Source of the DNA: Candidatus Omnitrophota bacterium
GTDB lineage: Bacteria > Omnitrophota > Gorgyraeia > B26-G9
NCBI GenBank assembly: GCA_018399295.1
Contig: JAGYOO010000005.1
Coordinates: 1-18,293, forward strand
Length of the DNA stretch: 18,293 nt
Reading direction: 5' to 3'
Shown here piece by piece: positions 1-7,281 of this stretch. The notes under the pieces were generated by a model. It was not told where the DNA came from. It worked only from the letters and a program-made list of their open reading frames with translations, and did no database searches. The translations under genes and the position numbers were made by a program. Positions within the stretch are counted from its first letter, which is position 1; the number at the start of each line of letters is the position of its first letter.

Positions 1-573
1 CATCTCTCCCGGATCAAGCTCCCGGTTTAAATAAGAGGAAATAAGAGTAAGATGCGCACCGCGGGAAAATAAAAAACCCACCTTTTCCAAATCTTTCCGG
101 GTAGTTACGCGAAAAGTCAGTGATCCGGTATCCTCATAGATCGCGAGCGCGAAGAGAGTCGCCTCCAGCGGACTAATCGGCAGGTTTTTCTTCTGAATAT
201 AGTCAAGCAGCAGAGAAACCGTCGCTCCCACGGATTCGCAGACTGTCTTATCAGCTTTCAAGTCTCCGGGTTTTTCCGGATGATGGTCAAAGATATGAAC
301 CTTCAGGTCAGGACGTTTTAAGATTTTTTCCGCCTTACCGATACGGGACGGAATGCGGGTATCGACAACGACCATTGTCTTTACCTGATCAAAGTCGATC
401 TCCGATTCCGAGAACAACCTTTTTTCTCCTTCGAGCAACTGGACAAACTCCTGCACGCCTTTCTGAAGGACCGAAGGCAGAACCATGAAGAACCCGGGAT
501 AAAGCTTCCCCGCGGCCACCAGACTGGCCAGGGCATCGAAATCCGCGTTATTATGTGTCACTATTATATTCAT
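1..573 (-). CDS. DHH-domain protein, probable A-adding/CCA tRNA nucleotidyltransferase (N-terminal part)
   Basis: The first 191 residues are visible; the gene runs off the left edge. It opens with THNNADFDALAS (residues 6-17), then has VVVDTR (68-73), DHH (96-98) and a later AIYEDTGSLTF, the metal-binding motifs of a DHH-family phosphoesterase domain. This opening (NADFDALAS followed by A.KLYP) is typical of large tRNA nucleotidyltransferases with the order DHH, two CBS domains, polymerase head; these add the terminal A, or all of CCA, to tRNA 3' ends. CBS and polymerase domains would lie outside the window, so that assignment is inferred. The ATG at 571-573 starts a continuous frame but has no strong Shine-Dalgarno sequence. 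It lies 39 bases downstream of the tRNA-Arg gene on the same strand, so the two may be co-transcribed. The alternative is a stand-alone NrnA-like oligoribonuclease. Confidence 0.72.
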   Translation of the reverse strand, partial: MNIIVTHNNADFDALASLVAAGKLYPGFFMVLPSVLQKGVQEFVQLLEGEKRLFSESEIDFDQVKTMVVVDTRIPSRIGKAEKILKRPDLKVHIFDHHPEKPGDLKADKTVCESVGATVSLLLDYIQKKNLPISPLEATLFALAIYEDTGSLTFRVTTRKDLEKVGFLFSRGAHLTLISSYLNRELDPGEM

Positions 574-612
574 GGCAAACGGGAAATGGTAAACAGGGCA
601 GGTTAAATATTA

Positions 613-687
613 TGGCGCCCCCTGGGAGAATCGAACTCTCATCCCAGGCTCCGGAGGCCTGTGCTTTATCCGTTAAGCTAAGGGGGC
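613..687 (-). tRNA. tRNA-Arg (anticodon CCG)
   Basis: Read on the minus strand, a 7-bp acceptor stem (GCCCCCU with AGGGGGC) encloses a 4-bp D stem, an anticodon stem CAGGC/GCCUG with loop CUCCGGA, a four-base variable region and a T arm with loop UUCGAUU. The anticodon is CCG (652-654), reading the arginine codon CGG. The discriminator G is followed by an encoded CCA (613-615). The T stem GAGAG/CUCCC has one A-C mismatch; all other stems are fully paired. It lies between the end of the recombinase gene and the start of the putative tRNA nucleotidyltransferase, all on the same strand. Confidence 0.95.
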
Positions 688-731
688 ATCAAACGCGCTA
701 GATTGAATTGCTAAGAGTAATATTAAACTCT

Positions 732-754
732 AAAAAAAGCCCGGTGTCAAGGGC
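732..754 (-). terminator. Weak Rho-independent terminator at the end of the operon
   Basis: On the minus strand GCCC (754-751) pairs with GGGC (742-739) around an 8-base loop, followed directly by seven U (738-732). The stop codon of the recombinase gene lies in the loop. The stem is only 4 bp, so strength is uncertain, but hairpin, U-run and position at the end of a 13-gene operon agree. Confidence 0.5.
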
Positions 755-1634
755 GGGGATGGAATTTTCTGTGAACAGATTTAAGCCGGTCCTGATCAAG
801 ATGAGTGTATATCTGGGTGGTGGATATGTTGCTATGGCCGAGAAGCTCCTGAACTATTCTCAAATCCGCGCCTCTTTCGAGAAGATGCGTGGCAAAAGAA
901 TGGCGTAATGTATGCGGTGAAACACTCTTAGTAATACCCGCCTCACGGCAGTAGGCCCGGATAAGTTTCCAGATCATCTGACGGCTTAATCTCGTCCCGC
1001 CCCGTCCGAGAAACAGATACACACTTTCCCGGCCTTTAAGCAGTCCCGGCCTGGCCTCGCGAAGATATCTTTCCAGCACTTCCCCGGCAGTGCGGCCCAT
1101 GGGGATTATCCTTTCCTTACCACCCTTACCCATACACCGGATAACTCCAAGCTGAAAATCTATATCCACGAGCCGAAGATTAACCAGCTCTGAGACGCGC
1201 AGACCGCAGGCGTACATCAATTCGAAACAGGCCAGGTCACGGACCTTTGCTTGGCCATTCGCGTTGATCGTCCGCAGCAGACGATCCACCTCCTCCACGG
1301 ACAGAACACCCGGGAGATACCGGCCCAGACGCGGTGAATCCAGAAGTTCAGTCGGATCCTGATTCAGATGTTTTTGACTCACAAGATAACGGTAAAAGAC
1401 CTTGATGGCAACAATGTTGCGCGCCACTGAGCTTGCCTTCAGGCTCTGTTCCTTCAGCATGTAGATAAATTCCACGAGATCTTCATGCACCATCGCACGC
1501 GCGTCGGGCTTGCGTTTTTCACGCAAAAATCCGAGAAATTTTGACAGGTCTTTCCGGTAGGCGGATATGGTATTCGGAGAAAGGCTCCGTTCCAGGGTAA
1601 GATAATCGAGAAACTCTTCAGCCAGACTCTCCAT
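747..1634 (-). CDS. xerD: XerC/XerD-type tyrosine recombinase
   Basis: At 295 residues it has the usual length of XerC/XerD. The N-terminal SAM-like DNA-binding domain covers about residues 1-100 (EEFLDYLTLERSLSPNTIS) and the catalytic domain about 105-290. All catalytic residues of the family are present: R146 (CGLRVSEL), K170 (GKGGKER), H241 and R244 (HTLRH), H267 (GHSN) and the nucleophile Y276 (IYTH). These enzymes resolve chromosome dimers at dif with a partner recombinase, acting at the septum with FtsK. XerC and XerD cannot be told apart from one copy, so the symbol is tentative. It is the last gene of the long operon, 10 bases after the glycosylase gene, with AAGG seven bases before the ATG. 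The full-length housekeeping form and its operon position argue against a mobile-element integrase, although a tRNA gene lies next to it. Confidence 0.9.
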   Translation of the reverse strand: MESLAEEFLDYLTLERSLSPNTISAYRKDLSKFLGFLREKRKPDARAMVHEDLVEFIYMLKEQSLKASSVARNIVAIKVFYRYLVSQKHLNQDPTELLDSPRLGRYLPGVLSVEEVDRLLRTINANGQAKVRDLACFELMYACGLRVSELVNLRLVDIDFQLGVIRCMGKGGKERIIPMGRTAGEVLERYLREARPGLLKGRESVYLFLGRGGTRLSRQMIWKLIRAYCREAGITKSVSPHTLRHSFATHLLERGADLRIVQELLGHSNISTTQIYTHLDQDRLKSVHRKFHPRP

Positions 1635-1644
1635 TAATTCAACC

Positions 1645-2331
1645 TTAAGGCGAGGAGTTACGGCCCAGATGCTCCAGAACCAGCTTCATGTCCTGCCAGA
1701 CCAGTTTTTTGTCCTCCGGATTACGCAGCAGGTACGCCGGATGAAAAGTAGGCATCACGGGAACCCCTTCGAATTCCTTAAACCGGCCACGCAGACGCGA
1801 TATCGGCTCGGTTGATCCTAACAGTGACTGGGAAGCGAATTTTCCCAGAGTACAGATCACCTTGGGTTTTATGATCTGCAGAAGACGGATCAGATAAGGC
1901 CGACAGCTGGCAACTTCTTCAGGCTCGGGATTCCGGTTTTGCGGCGGACGGCAGCGAAGAATATTAGTTATATATACTTCAGAACGGGAAAGTCCCATGG
2001 CCTCAATTATCCGAGTCAGCAGGGCGCCGGCCTTGCCTACGAAAGGTTTGCCGCAAAGATCCTCCTCCCGCCCCGGGGCCTCGCCCACGAACACTAATTC
2101 GGCCCGCAGACTGCCCTCACCAAAAACCGGATGGGTCCGATGCACGGCCAAACCGCACTTTTGGCACTCCCGCACTTCTTTCATAAGACACTCGACGTTT
2201 TCCCGCCGGTTCGGAGATCGGGCTAACGGCAGGCCGAAATCTCCGCCAAACCAGGAATCAAGTTCCGAGCTCACGCGCAGGGATCCGAGCACCGAAGAAA
2301 ACAGGGTCAGGAATTCAGGGTCTTTATCCAT
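1645..2331 (-). CDS. Uracil-DNA glycosylase, family 4 (4Fe-4S)
   Basis: The 228-residue protein removes uracil from DNA, the first step of base-excision repair. It has GEAPGREED (83-91) with the following GKPFVGKAG, and the C-terminal FHPAY motif (196-200) with NPEDKK after it, both diagnostic of family 4/5 glycosylases. Four cysteines in the expected arrangement, C56-x2-C59 then C127 and C143, would hold the 4Fe-4S cluster of family 4. The first 45 or so residues are a less conserved extension. The gene overlaps the end of the glycosyltransferase gene by 25 bases, the longest overlap in the operon, and precedes the recombinase gene by 10 bases. Operon position suggests constitutive housekeeping expression. 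Confidence 0.92.
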   Translation of the reverse strand: MDKDPEFLTLFSSVLGSLRVSSELDSWFGGDFGLPLARSPNRRENVECLMKEVRECQKCGLAVHRTHPVFGEGSLRAELVFVGEAPGREEDLCGKPFVGKAGALLTRIIEAMGLSRSEVYITNILRCRPPQNRNPEPEEVASCRPYLIRLLQIIKPKVICTLGKFASQSLLGSTEPISRLRGRFKEFEGVPVMPTFHPAYLLRNPEDKKLVWQDMKLVLEHLGRNSSP

Positions 2332-3422
2332 TTAGCGATATTTGTGGCTGATTCAGGATGAGCCAGCTGGCGGGCCGCCTGCTTCATCCGAAACAAGTCA
2401 CCACTTCCTTCCTGGAGCAACTTCCGGATTTTCACCGGAACTTCATTAACATTTTCTATCCGCAGGCCCGCACCGTTTTTCTCCAGAAAATCGATGTTCT
2501 CTTTCTCCTGTCCGGGAATCGGACTGATCACGAATAACGGCAGCCCCGCGGCCAGGGATTCCGATACGGTAAGCCCGCCGGATTTAGAGACAATCAAATC
2601 AGCACCAGCCATAAAATCGCTCATCTTGTCGACATAACCGTATAATCTGATATTTGAACCATAGCCCCGCTTCTGGAGCAAAGCGTACAGTTCTTTATTT
2701 TTCCCGCAGACTACCAGCACCTGCAGCGACAGGTCAATCTTATCCAGCTTATCCGCAACTTCAGTAATCGGTCCGACAGCAAAGCCGCCGCTGGTGATCA
2801 GCACCGTAAACTTGTCCGGAGACAGATTCAGACGCTTCCGGATCTCCGCCTGCCCGGGCAAGTGTCCAAAATCAGGAGAGACAGGAATACCAAAGACCTT
2901 GATTTTTTCCGGCGTTACACCAAGACGCAAAAGCTCCTGTTGAGTATAATCGCTGGCGCCGAGGTAATAATCAGTACCCTCATTAACCCAAAACCGGTGC
3001 ACCCCAAAGTCAGTAACCACGCACACTGACCGCCCCTGATACCGGCCTTCCCGGCGCAACCGCGCCCCGATTTCAGCGGAGAAAAAATGGGCGTTAAGCA
3101 ACACATCCGGTTTGGTCCTCAAGATATATTCCTCCAGCCGCCTTCCATTCCATCGGTTCATAATAATCCGTAACGGCCGGACAAAAAACGCCAAACGACG
3201 GCTGTTCATCATCTTGAAAAAGACCCCCCAGAGAAAAGGAAACTTTCGGACCAGAAGAATATAAACTGCCGGGTAGGCACGGCGAAAAACCCGGCCGGTA
3301 TAATCCAAAACATCGATCTTTTCCACTTCAGTTTCCCCGAGCAGTTTCAGCCCGGAGTAAAGGGCTTCCGCGGCCATCCGGTGCCCCGCGCCTGCCGAGG
3401 CATAGGTAATCAGGATTTTCAT
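2307..3422 (-). CDS. Glycosyltransferase of the MGDG synthase / diacylglycerol glucosyltransferase type
   Basis: The 371-residue protein starts ILITYASAGAGHRMAAEAL, the GxGH-containing acceptor-side motif of MGDG synthases and UgtP-like processive diacylglycerol glucosyltransferases. A GT28-type C-terminal donor domain follows, with ITSGGF, VVCGKN, then KSGGLTVSESLAAGLP and PIPGQEKEN, which bind the nucleotide sugar. The expected reaction is transfer of glucose or galactose from a UDP-sugar to diacylglycerol at the cytoplasmic face of the membrane; the actual sugar and lipid cannot be read from sequence. MurG-like activity is less likely because the N-terminal motif is of MGDG type. The start codon overlaps the stop of the DUF502 gene as ATGA. 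Confidence 0.85.
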   Translation of the reverse strand: MKILITYASAGAGHRMAAEALYSGLKLLGETEVEKIDVLDYTGRVFRRAYPAVYILLVRKFPFLWGVFFKMMNSRRLAFFVRPLRIIMNRWNGRRLEEYILRTKPDVLLNAHFFSAEIGARLRREGRYQGRSVCVVTDFGVHRFWVNEGTDYYLGASDYTQQELLRLGVTPEKIKVFGIPVSPDFGHLPGQAEIRKRLNLSPDKFTVLITSGGFAVGPITEVADKLDKIDLSLQVLVVCGKNKELYALLQKRGYGSNIRLYGYVDKMSDFMAGADLIVSKSGGLTVSESLAAGLPLFVISPIPGQEKENIDFLEKNGAGLRIENVNEVPVKIRKLLQEGSGDLFRMKQAARQLAHPESATNIAKWIKTLNS

Positions 3423-4072
3423 TTCGCCCCCTTCTCTTCTCTTTCGTTCAGAGAATTTCCGCGTTTTATCCCACTCCGGATAAGGACCCCACCGGAAATA
3501 ATTATCTTAAATGCCTCTTCGATAGACATCTCCAGCAAGGTAACACTTCTTTTCGGAACAATCACGAAAAATCCAGTGACCGGATTCGGCGCTGAGGAGA
3601 TATAGACACTTACCGCGGTTTCACTGTTTCCATCCGGCGCGGTCAGGGGAAATTCGTTCGTAATGAAACCCATCGTAAATACTCCGGCCCGCGGATATTC
3701 AAAGATAACCACCTGTTTAAAGGCGATCTTTTCTTCTGAAAACAGGAACCTTACCAGTTGTTTTAAGGATGGGTATATTTGAGAGACAAGCGGCACGCGG
3801 ATAAAAAACCGTTCCACCACCGGAACGATCCGGTTAAGCAGCACGTTCGTAGTCAGCATTCCGGCCAGAAAGATCAGTCCGATAATCGCCAGCAGCCCGA
3901 TTCCGAAAAAGGATATCCCAAAGGTCTCCCGGAGCCAGGTATTGATAAACTTACCAAACAGGTTATCGAAAAACCGGATAGTGAGGAACAAAATATTAAT
4001 GGTCAAAAATACCGGCAAAAGGACAATAAGTCCGGCAAAGAAATAACGGCGGAGTTTTTTTTTCAGCATCAT
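3419..4072 (-). CDS. DUF502 family membrane protein
   Basis: The 217-residue protein begins with a positively charged tip (LKKKLRR) and has two hydrophobic segments, about residues 12-36 and 55-80, then a soluble C-terminal region of about 130 residues. The order fits DUF502: LPVFLTI in the first helix, VPLVSQIYPSLKQL in the middle, and later GFITNEFP and SAPNPVTGFFVIVP. The TGFF.VVP-type motif is a family hallmark. The biochemical function of the family is unknown. It starts with two adjacent ATG codons; the first forms an ATGA overlap with the rnfA stop, so translational coupling is likely. The gene stands where rnfB would be expected in a canonical rnf operon, but it has no cysteine cluster and is not RnfB. 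Confidence 0.88.
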   Translation of the reverse strand: MMLKKKLRRYFFAGLIVLLPVFLTINILFLTIRFFDNLFGKFINTWLRETFGISFFGIGLLAIIGLIFLAGMLTTNVLLNRIVPVVERFFIRVPLVSQIYPSLKQLVRFLFSEEKIAFKQVVIFEYPRAGVFTMGFITNEFPLTAPDGNSETAVSVYISSAPNPVTGFFVIVPKRSVTLLEMSIEEAFKIIISGGVLIRSGIKRGNSLNEREEKGAK

Positions 4073-4662
4073 TCGGCGATCAATCCGCTGAATCCGAGAA
4101 AGGCAAGGGACATCAGCCCGGCAATTATAAACGCGATCGGAGCGCCTCGCATCGCCAAAGGCAATTTCGCGGTTTCCAATCTCACCCGGATACTGGTCAT
4201 AACGATCAGAGCCAGGGCAAAGCCTAACCCGGCGCTGAATCCCTGCACCACGCTTTCTACGAAGTTCAAACTGTTCTGTACGTTAAGCAGGGCCACGAAC
4301 AACACAACACAGTTACAGGTTATCAGAGGCAGATATATCCCCAGGGCCTGATAAAGCACTGGATTGAACTTACGCAGAAAGATCTCCACCAACTGCACGA
4401 ACACCGCAATTATCAGGATAAACGTAATTATATTCAGGTATTCCAGACCAAACGGGACCAGGACAAACCGATAGAGCGGCCAGGTAAGCATTGACGACAT
4501 AGTCACCACAAAGGTCATTGAGACACCCATTCCCACGGCAACATCCAGCTTCCGCGAGATCCCGATAAACGGACAAAGTCCAAGAAAACGGGTGAGCACA
4601 AAATTATTCACGAAGATCGCGGCGATAATAATCGCCGCCAGCCGGCCAAAATCAATCTCCAC
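4069..4662 (-). CDS. rnfA: Electron transport complex subunit RnfA
   Basis: The 197-residue polytopic protein has about six membrane helices. It carries FLGLCPFIGIS (C30) and LPLITCNC (C116, C118), motifs of RnfA/NqrE. In Rnf and Nqr complexes such cysteines, one set from each of the paired subunits, hold an iron-sulfur cluster within the membrane that passes electrons across it. RnfA is distinguished from RnfE by NNFVLTRFLGLCPF at the start. Translation starts at GTG (4660-4662), supported by GGAGGG about 10 bases upstream inside the rnfE end, with which it overlaps by 11 bases. The DUF502 gene follows with an ATGA overlap. The usual next gene, rnfB, is absent. Confidence 0.9.
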   Translation of the reverse strand: MEIDFGRLAAIIIAAIFVNNFVLTRFLGLCPFIGISRKLDVAVGMGVSMTFVVTMSSMLTWPLYRFVLVPFGLEYLNIITFILIIAVFVQLVEIFLRKFNPVLYQALGIYLPLITCNCVVLFVALLNVQNSLNFVESVVQGFSAGLGFALALIVMTSIRVRLETAKLPLAMRGAPIAFIIAGLMSLAFLGFSGLIAE

Positions 4663-5281
4663 GCTGTTCTTCCCTCCGATAATAGAAATAACGGTTTAAC
4701 CCGGCCATGATAAGTCCGATAGTTAAAAACGCGCCCGGCGGCAGAATCATCCCGATCGCCGGATTAAACCCCTCGGCCATTACCATCTTGCCGAAGAAAC
4801 TGCCACTGCCCAATATCTCTCGAATCGAGCCGATGGTCACAGTAGCCAGAGTGAATCCCAGCCCCATTCCCAGCGCATCGACCGCGGAGATCCCGACCGA
4901 ATTTTTCGAGGCAAAGGCCTCAGCCCGGCCCAGGATGATACAATTCACCACCATGATGTCAACAAACAAACCCAGCCGCGCGTACAGCATCGGAACATAG
5001 GCCTGTAGAAGCAATTTAGCAATTGTAACAAAGGTGGCAATAATCAGAATATAACAGGGGATCCGGACCTGAGGTGGCACATAATTTTTAATCAGGGAAA
5101 CCATAATATTAGAACCCAGAAGAACAAACATCGCTGCCAGACCGATTCCAAGCCCGTTTATGGCTGTCACGGTTACCGCCAGTGTCGGACAAAGTCCCAG
5201 CATCAGGCGAAAGGTGGGGTTTTCCCAACAGATCCCGTTCAAAAAACAATTTTTCGCGCAGCCGAGGGTATCCTTACTCAT
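4652..5281 (-). CDS. rnfE: Electron transport complex subunit RnfE
   Basis: The 209-residue polytopic protein is recognised by NPTFRLMLGLCPTLAVT (C31) and VDIMVVNCIILGRAEAFAS (C114), hallmark motifs of RnfE/NqrD. It pairs with RnfA in the membrane with inverted topology and shares the intramembrane iron-sulfur centre. An unusual feature is three extra cysteines before the first helix, C8, C12 and C18. The gene overlaps the end of the OB-fold gene by eight bases and rnfA by eleven. RnfB, RnfC, RnfD and RnfG, needed for a complete complex, are not encoded in this window, so they must lie elsewhere or the pair has another job. Confidence 0.9.
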   Translation of the reverse strand: MSKDTLGCAKNCFLNGICWENPTFRLMLGLCPTLAVTVTAINGLGIGLAAMFVLLGSNIMVSLIKNYVPPQVRIPCYILIIATFVTIAKLLLQAYVPMLYARLGLFVDIMVVNCIILGRAEAFASKNSVGISAVDALGMGLGFTLATVTIGSIREILGSGSFFGKMVMAEGFNPAIGMILPPGAFLTIGLIMAGLNRYFYYRREEQRGD

Positions 5282-5765
5282 TTTTTCGGTATAAAGCCAG
5301 AAATCCGGTTATCAGCGCGGCCAGAAGCACAACCACCGCGGCATTTTTTTTCTTGGGGGAAACGAAATGTTCGATTTTTCTGCCTGCCTTTATTCTCTCC
5401 AGATCCTTAGCATGCAGGTCCATGCTGCCGGTGTGCGTGTCACAGGCGCGGTTAAAGACCGCATTCACCCTTACGATATCTCCCCGGCAGGTGTAACTAC
5501 CGGTAAATTCGATCAGCCCGGCATCCTGCGGCCGGATCAAGACACCGATCGCTTCAGTCCCGTCATGCACATTTATCCAGCACCCTTCCGACCTTTGAAT
5601 GACCTCTCCAATAACCTCTCCCTCGAACACGACCTCCTGTCCATCAAGCGTTTTGGAATTCGCGTACAACTCCCGGACAGAAACCGTCGGCGCAGCCTTT
5701 ACCGCGGAACTGAGGAACAGGATAATCAACAGTGCTGGAAAGAAACTTTTAATATAATTTATCAT
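5274..5765 (-). CDS. Exported, membrane-anchored OB-fold protein
   Basis: I start this 163-residue protein at the ATG at 5763-5765, which forms an ATGA overlap with the trkH stop and opens a signal peptide (MINYIKSFFPALLIILFLSS, cleavage near VKA-AP). The longer frame upstream lies inside trkH. The middle, about residues 28-125, is rich in beta strands and looks like an OB fold (LDGQEVVFEGEVIGEVI, WINVHDGTEAIGVLI, GDIVRVNAVFN). The end is KKK followed by a hydrophobic helix and RKNE, a C-terminal membrane anchor. The mature domain would face outward. Three cysteines lie in the OB region (SEGCW, YTCRG, RACDTH). Function is unknown; OB folds bind nucleic acids, sugars or metals, and the exported location makes nucleic acid less likely. 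The position between trkH and rnfE points to an envelope role. Confidence 0.75.
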   Translation of the reverse strand: MINYIKSFFPALLIILFLSSAVKAAPTVSVRELYANSKTLDGQEVVFEGEVIGEVIQRSEGCWINVHDGTEAIGVLIRPQDAGLIEFTGSYTCRGDIVRVNAVFNRACDTHTGSMDLHAKDLERIKAGRKIEHFVSPKKKNAAVVVLLAALITGFLALYRKNE

Positions 5766-7264
5766 TTCCCTTTTATAAAAGCAACCAAAAACCCGAACAG
5801 AATGAATACCGCGATAAACTCCAGACGACCGGTCCACATCTGAATAATATAAATCAATTTCAGCAGGCCCGGCATCTCCGGAGAAGTTATCCCCACGGAA
5901 AGACCGACATTAGCCGCCGCGGACGTAGATTCGAAAAAAGCAAGTTCCAAAGGATAACCCAGCCCTGCTCCGGCCAGGGCTCCGACGATATACATCAGGA
6001 TATAGCAGAAAGTTATGATCAGAGAAACACGGATCATCCTCTCATTAAGCACCAAGTCCTTGATGTGGTGGATCTTCTTCACCAGGATCGTAGATCCAGG
6101 CAAAAGCATTCGGTTTATATCCTGGGAAAGCGCCTTGGCGATAATGCTGACTCGCAGCATCTTTACCCCTCCAGTGGTTGAACACAATCCTCCTCCCAGC
6201 CCCATGGCGATAATTAAAATCCCCAGGGGAAAATCACCCCAAACTGGAAATTGAAGAGAGGAGATCGTCTGAAAACCGGTGCCGGTATGCGCCGATATGA
6301 TCTGAAAGAAACCGGCATACATCAGACCATTGGCCGAAGAATATACTCCCCCGGCGGTCAGGGAAATCGCCATGAAAAAAAACAGAAAAAAGACGCTGGA
6401 CAGAAAAGTTCGGATCTCCGTGTTTCGGAATAATTCCCCACGGTTATTGTGCCACAGTTCGTAATGGAGCTTGAAATTAAGCGCGCCCAGAACCATCAGA
6501 AACACCAGCGCCATAGAATAAGGAAGGCTGTGATAATACAGAATGCTCTGGGAATGCGGCGCGAAACCGCCGGTATCAAACGCGGCCATAAACAGAGTAA
6601 CGGCATCGAACAGGCTCTGCCCCGGGGAAAGCCCGATTATGATTCCGACCGCGAACAGCATTAGACTGCCCAGGAGAAAAAAAGACAGGCTGACTCTCCA
6701 GATAAACCGGGCGGTGTTGATCACATTCGGCAGCACCCTCTCATCCCTGGCCTCCCCCACATAGAGCCGAAAAACTCCGCTGGCTCCACTGAAGAAGAAA
6801 CTTATCGCGAATACGACAATCCCCTGACCGCCTAAAAACTGGGTAAGGTGACGCCAGAGATTATGTCCGTATGATAAGTGGTCCAGATCTTGGGTCAGAC
6901 TGAGGCCAGTTGTGGTAAATCCGCTTATGGCCTCGAAAAAAGCATCCAGAAAACAGGCAAAATGGCCACTCAGATACAAGGGGATGGCACCGAGAAACGC
7001 GGCAATGAGCCAGCTGACGGCAACAGTCACCATACCCTGCATCCAGTTGAGGTCCTCTTCGGTCCGGTAGAGAAATAACAGGGTATAACCGATGATCAGG
7101 CTGACGGAAAATCCGATCACAAAGTCATACACGACGCTGAACTCGGACAAAAACAGCGCCAGAGTCAGCGGGATCAGCATGGCGATTCCCACGACAATAC
7201 AGATCTTACCGAGATAATAAGCGACTATTCGCAGGTCATGCAACCGGGACTTTAACAACAGCAT
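5762..7264 (-). CDS. trkH: Trk-type potassium uptake protein TrkH
   Basis: The 500-residue membrane protein belongs to the TrkH/KtrB superfamily of potassium translocating subunits. Four pore loops appear in order: ISGFTTTGLSL, FDTGGFAPHS, SAHTGTGFQT and AAANVGLSVG, each with the filter glycine. GGLCSTTGGVKMLR in the third repeat is also typical. An upstream TTG (7268-7270) could extend it by two residues, but GGAG directly abuts the TTG and lies six bases before the ATG at 7262-7264, so I use the ATG. It follows two trkA genes and a small membrane-protein gene, and its stop overlaps the OB-fold gene start. Potassium influx would be gated by TrkA rings at its cytoplasmic side. Confidence 0.95.
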   Translation of the reverse strand: MLLLKSRLHDLRIVAYYLGKICIVVGIAMLIPLTLALFLSEFSVVYDFVIGFSVSLIIGYTLLFLYRTEEDLNWMQGMVTVAVSWLIAAFLGAIPLYLSGHFACFLDAFFEAISGFTTTGLSLTQDLDHLSYGHNLWRHLTQFLGGQGIVVFAISFFFSGASGVFRLYVGEARDERVLPNVINTARFIWRVSLSFFLLGSLMLFAVGIIIGLSPGQSLFDAVTLFMAAFDTGGFAPHSQSILYYHSLPYSMALVFLMVLGALNFKLHYELWHNNRGELFRNTEIRTFLSSVFFLFFFMAISLTAGGVYSSANGLMYAGFFQIISAHTGTGFQTISSLQFPVWGDFPLGILIIAMGLGGGLCSTTGGVKMLRVSIIAKALSQDINRMLLPGSTILVKKIHHIKDLVLNERMIRVSLIITFCYILMYIVGALAGAGLGYPLELAFFESTSAAANVGLSVGITSPEMPGLLKLIYIIQMWTGRLEFIAVFILFGFLVAFIKGK

Positions 7265-7281
7265 CGCCAACTCCGGGTTAC

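Noticed and set aside
708..908. Plus-strand frame of 66 codons over the end of the recombinase gene
   Set aside because: It lies opposite the conserved C-terminal catalytic part of the recombinase, spans the proposed terminator, and has no recognisable protein features.
747..1634. Tyrosine recombinase beside a tRNA gene as an integrase of a genomic island
   Set aside because: It is a full-length XerC/XerD-type protein in a housekeeping operon; no repeat of the tRNA 3' end and no mobile-element genes are seen.
3779..4351. 190-codon plus-strand frame across DUF502 and rnfA
   Set aside because: It is antisense to two well-supported membrane-protein genes and its product is low-complexity, basic and without family features.
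4069..5281. The rnfE/rnfA pair as NqrD/NqrE of a sodium-translocating NADH:quinone reductase
   Set aside because: The proteins are homologous, so this cannot be fully excluded, but the N-terminal motifs read as Rnf and no other nqr gene is present; the Rnf name is the better working call.
5766..5837. Longer start for the OB-fold protein
   Set aside because: The extra 24 residues are inside trkH and would place charged sequence before the signal peptide; the ATGA-coupled start gives a proper signal peptide.
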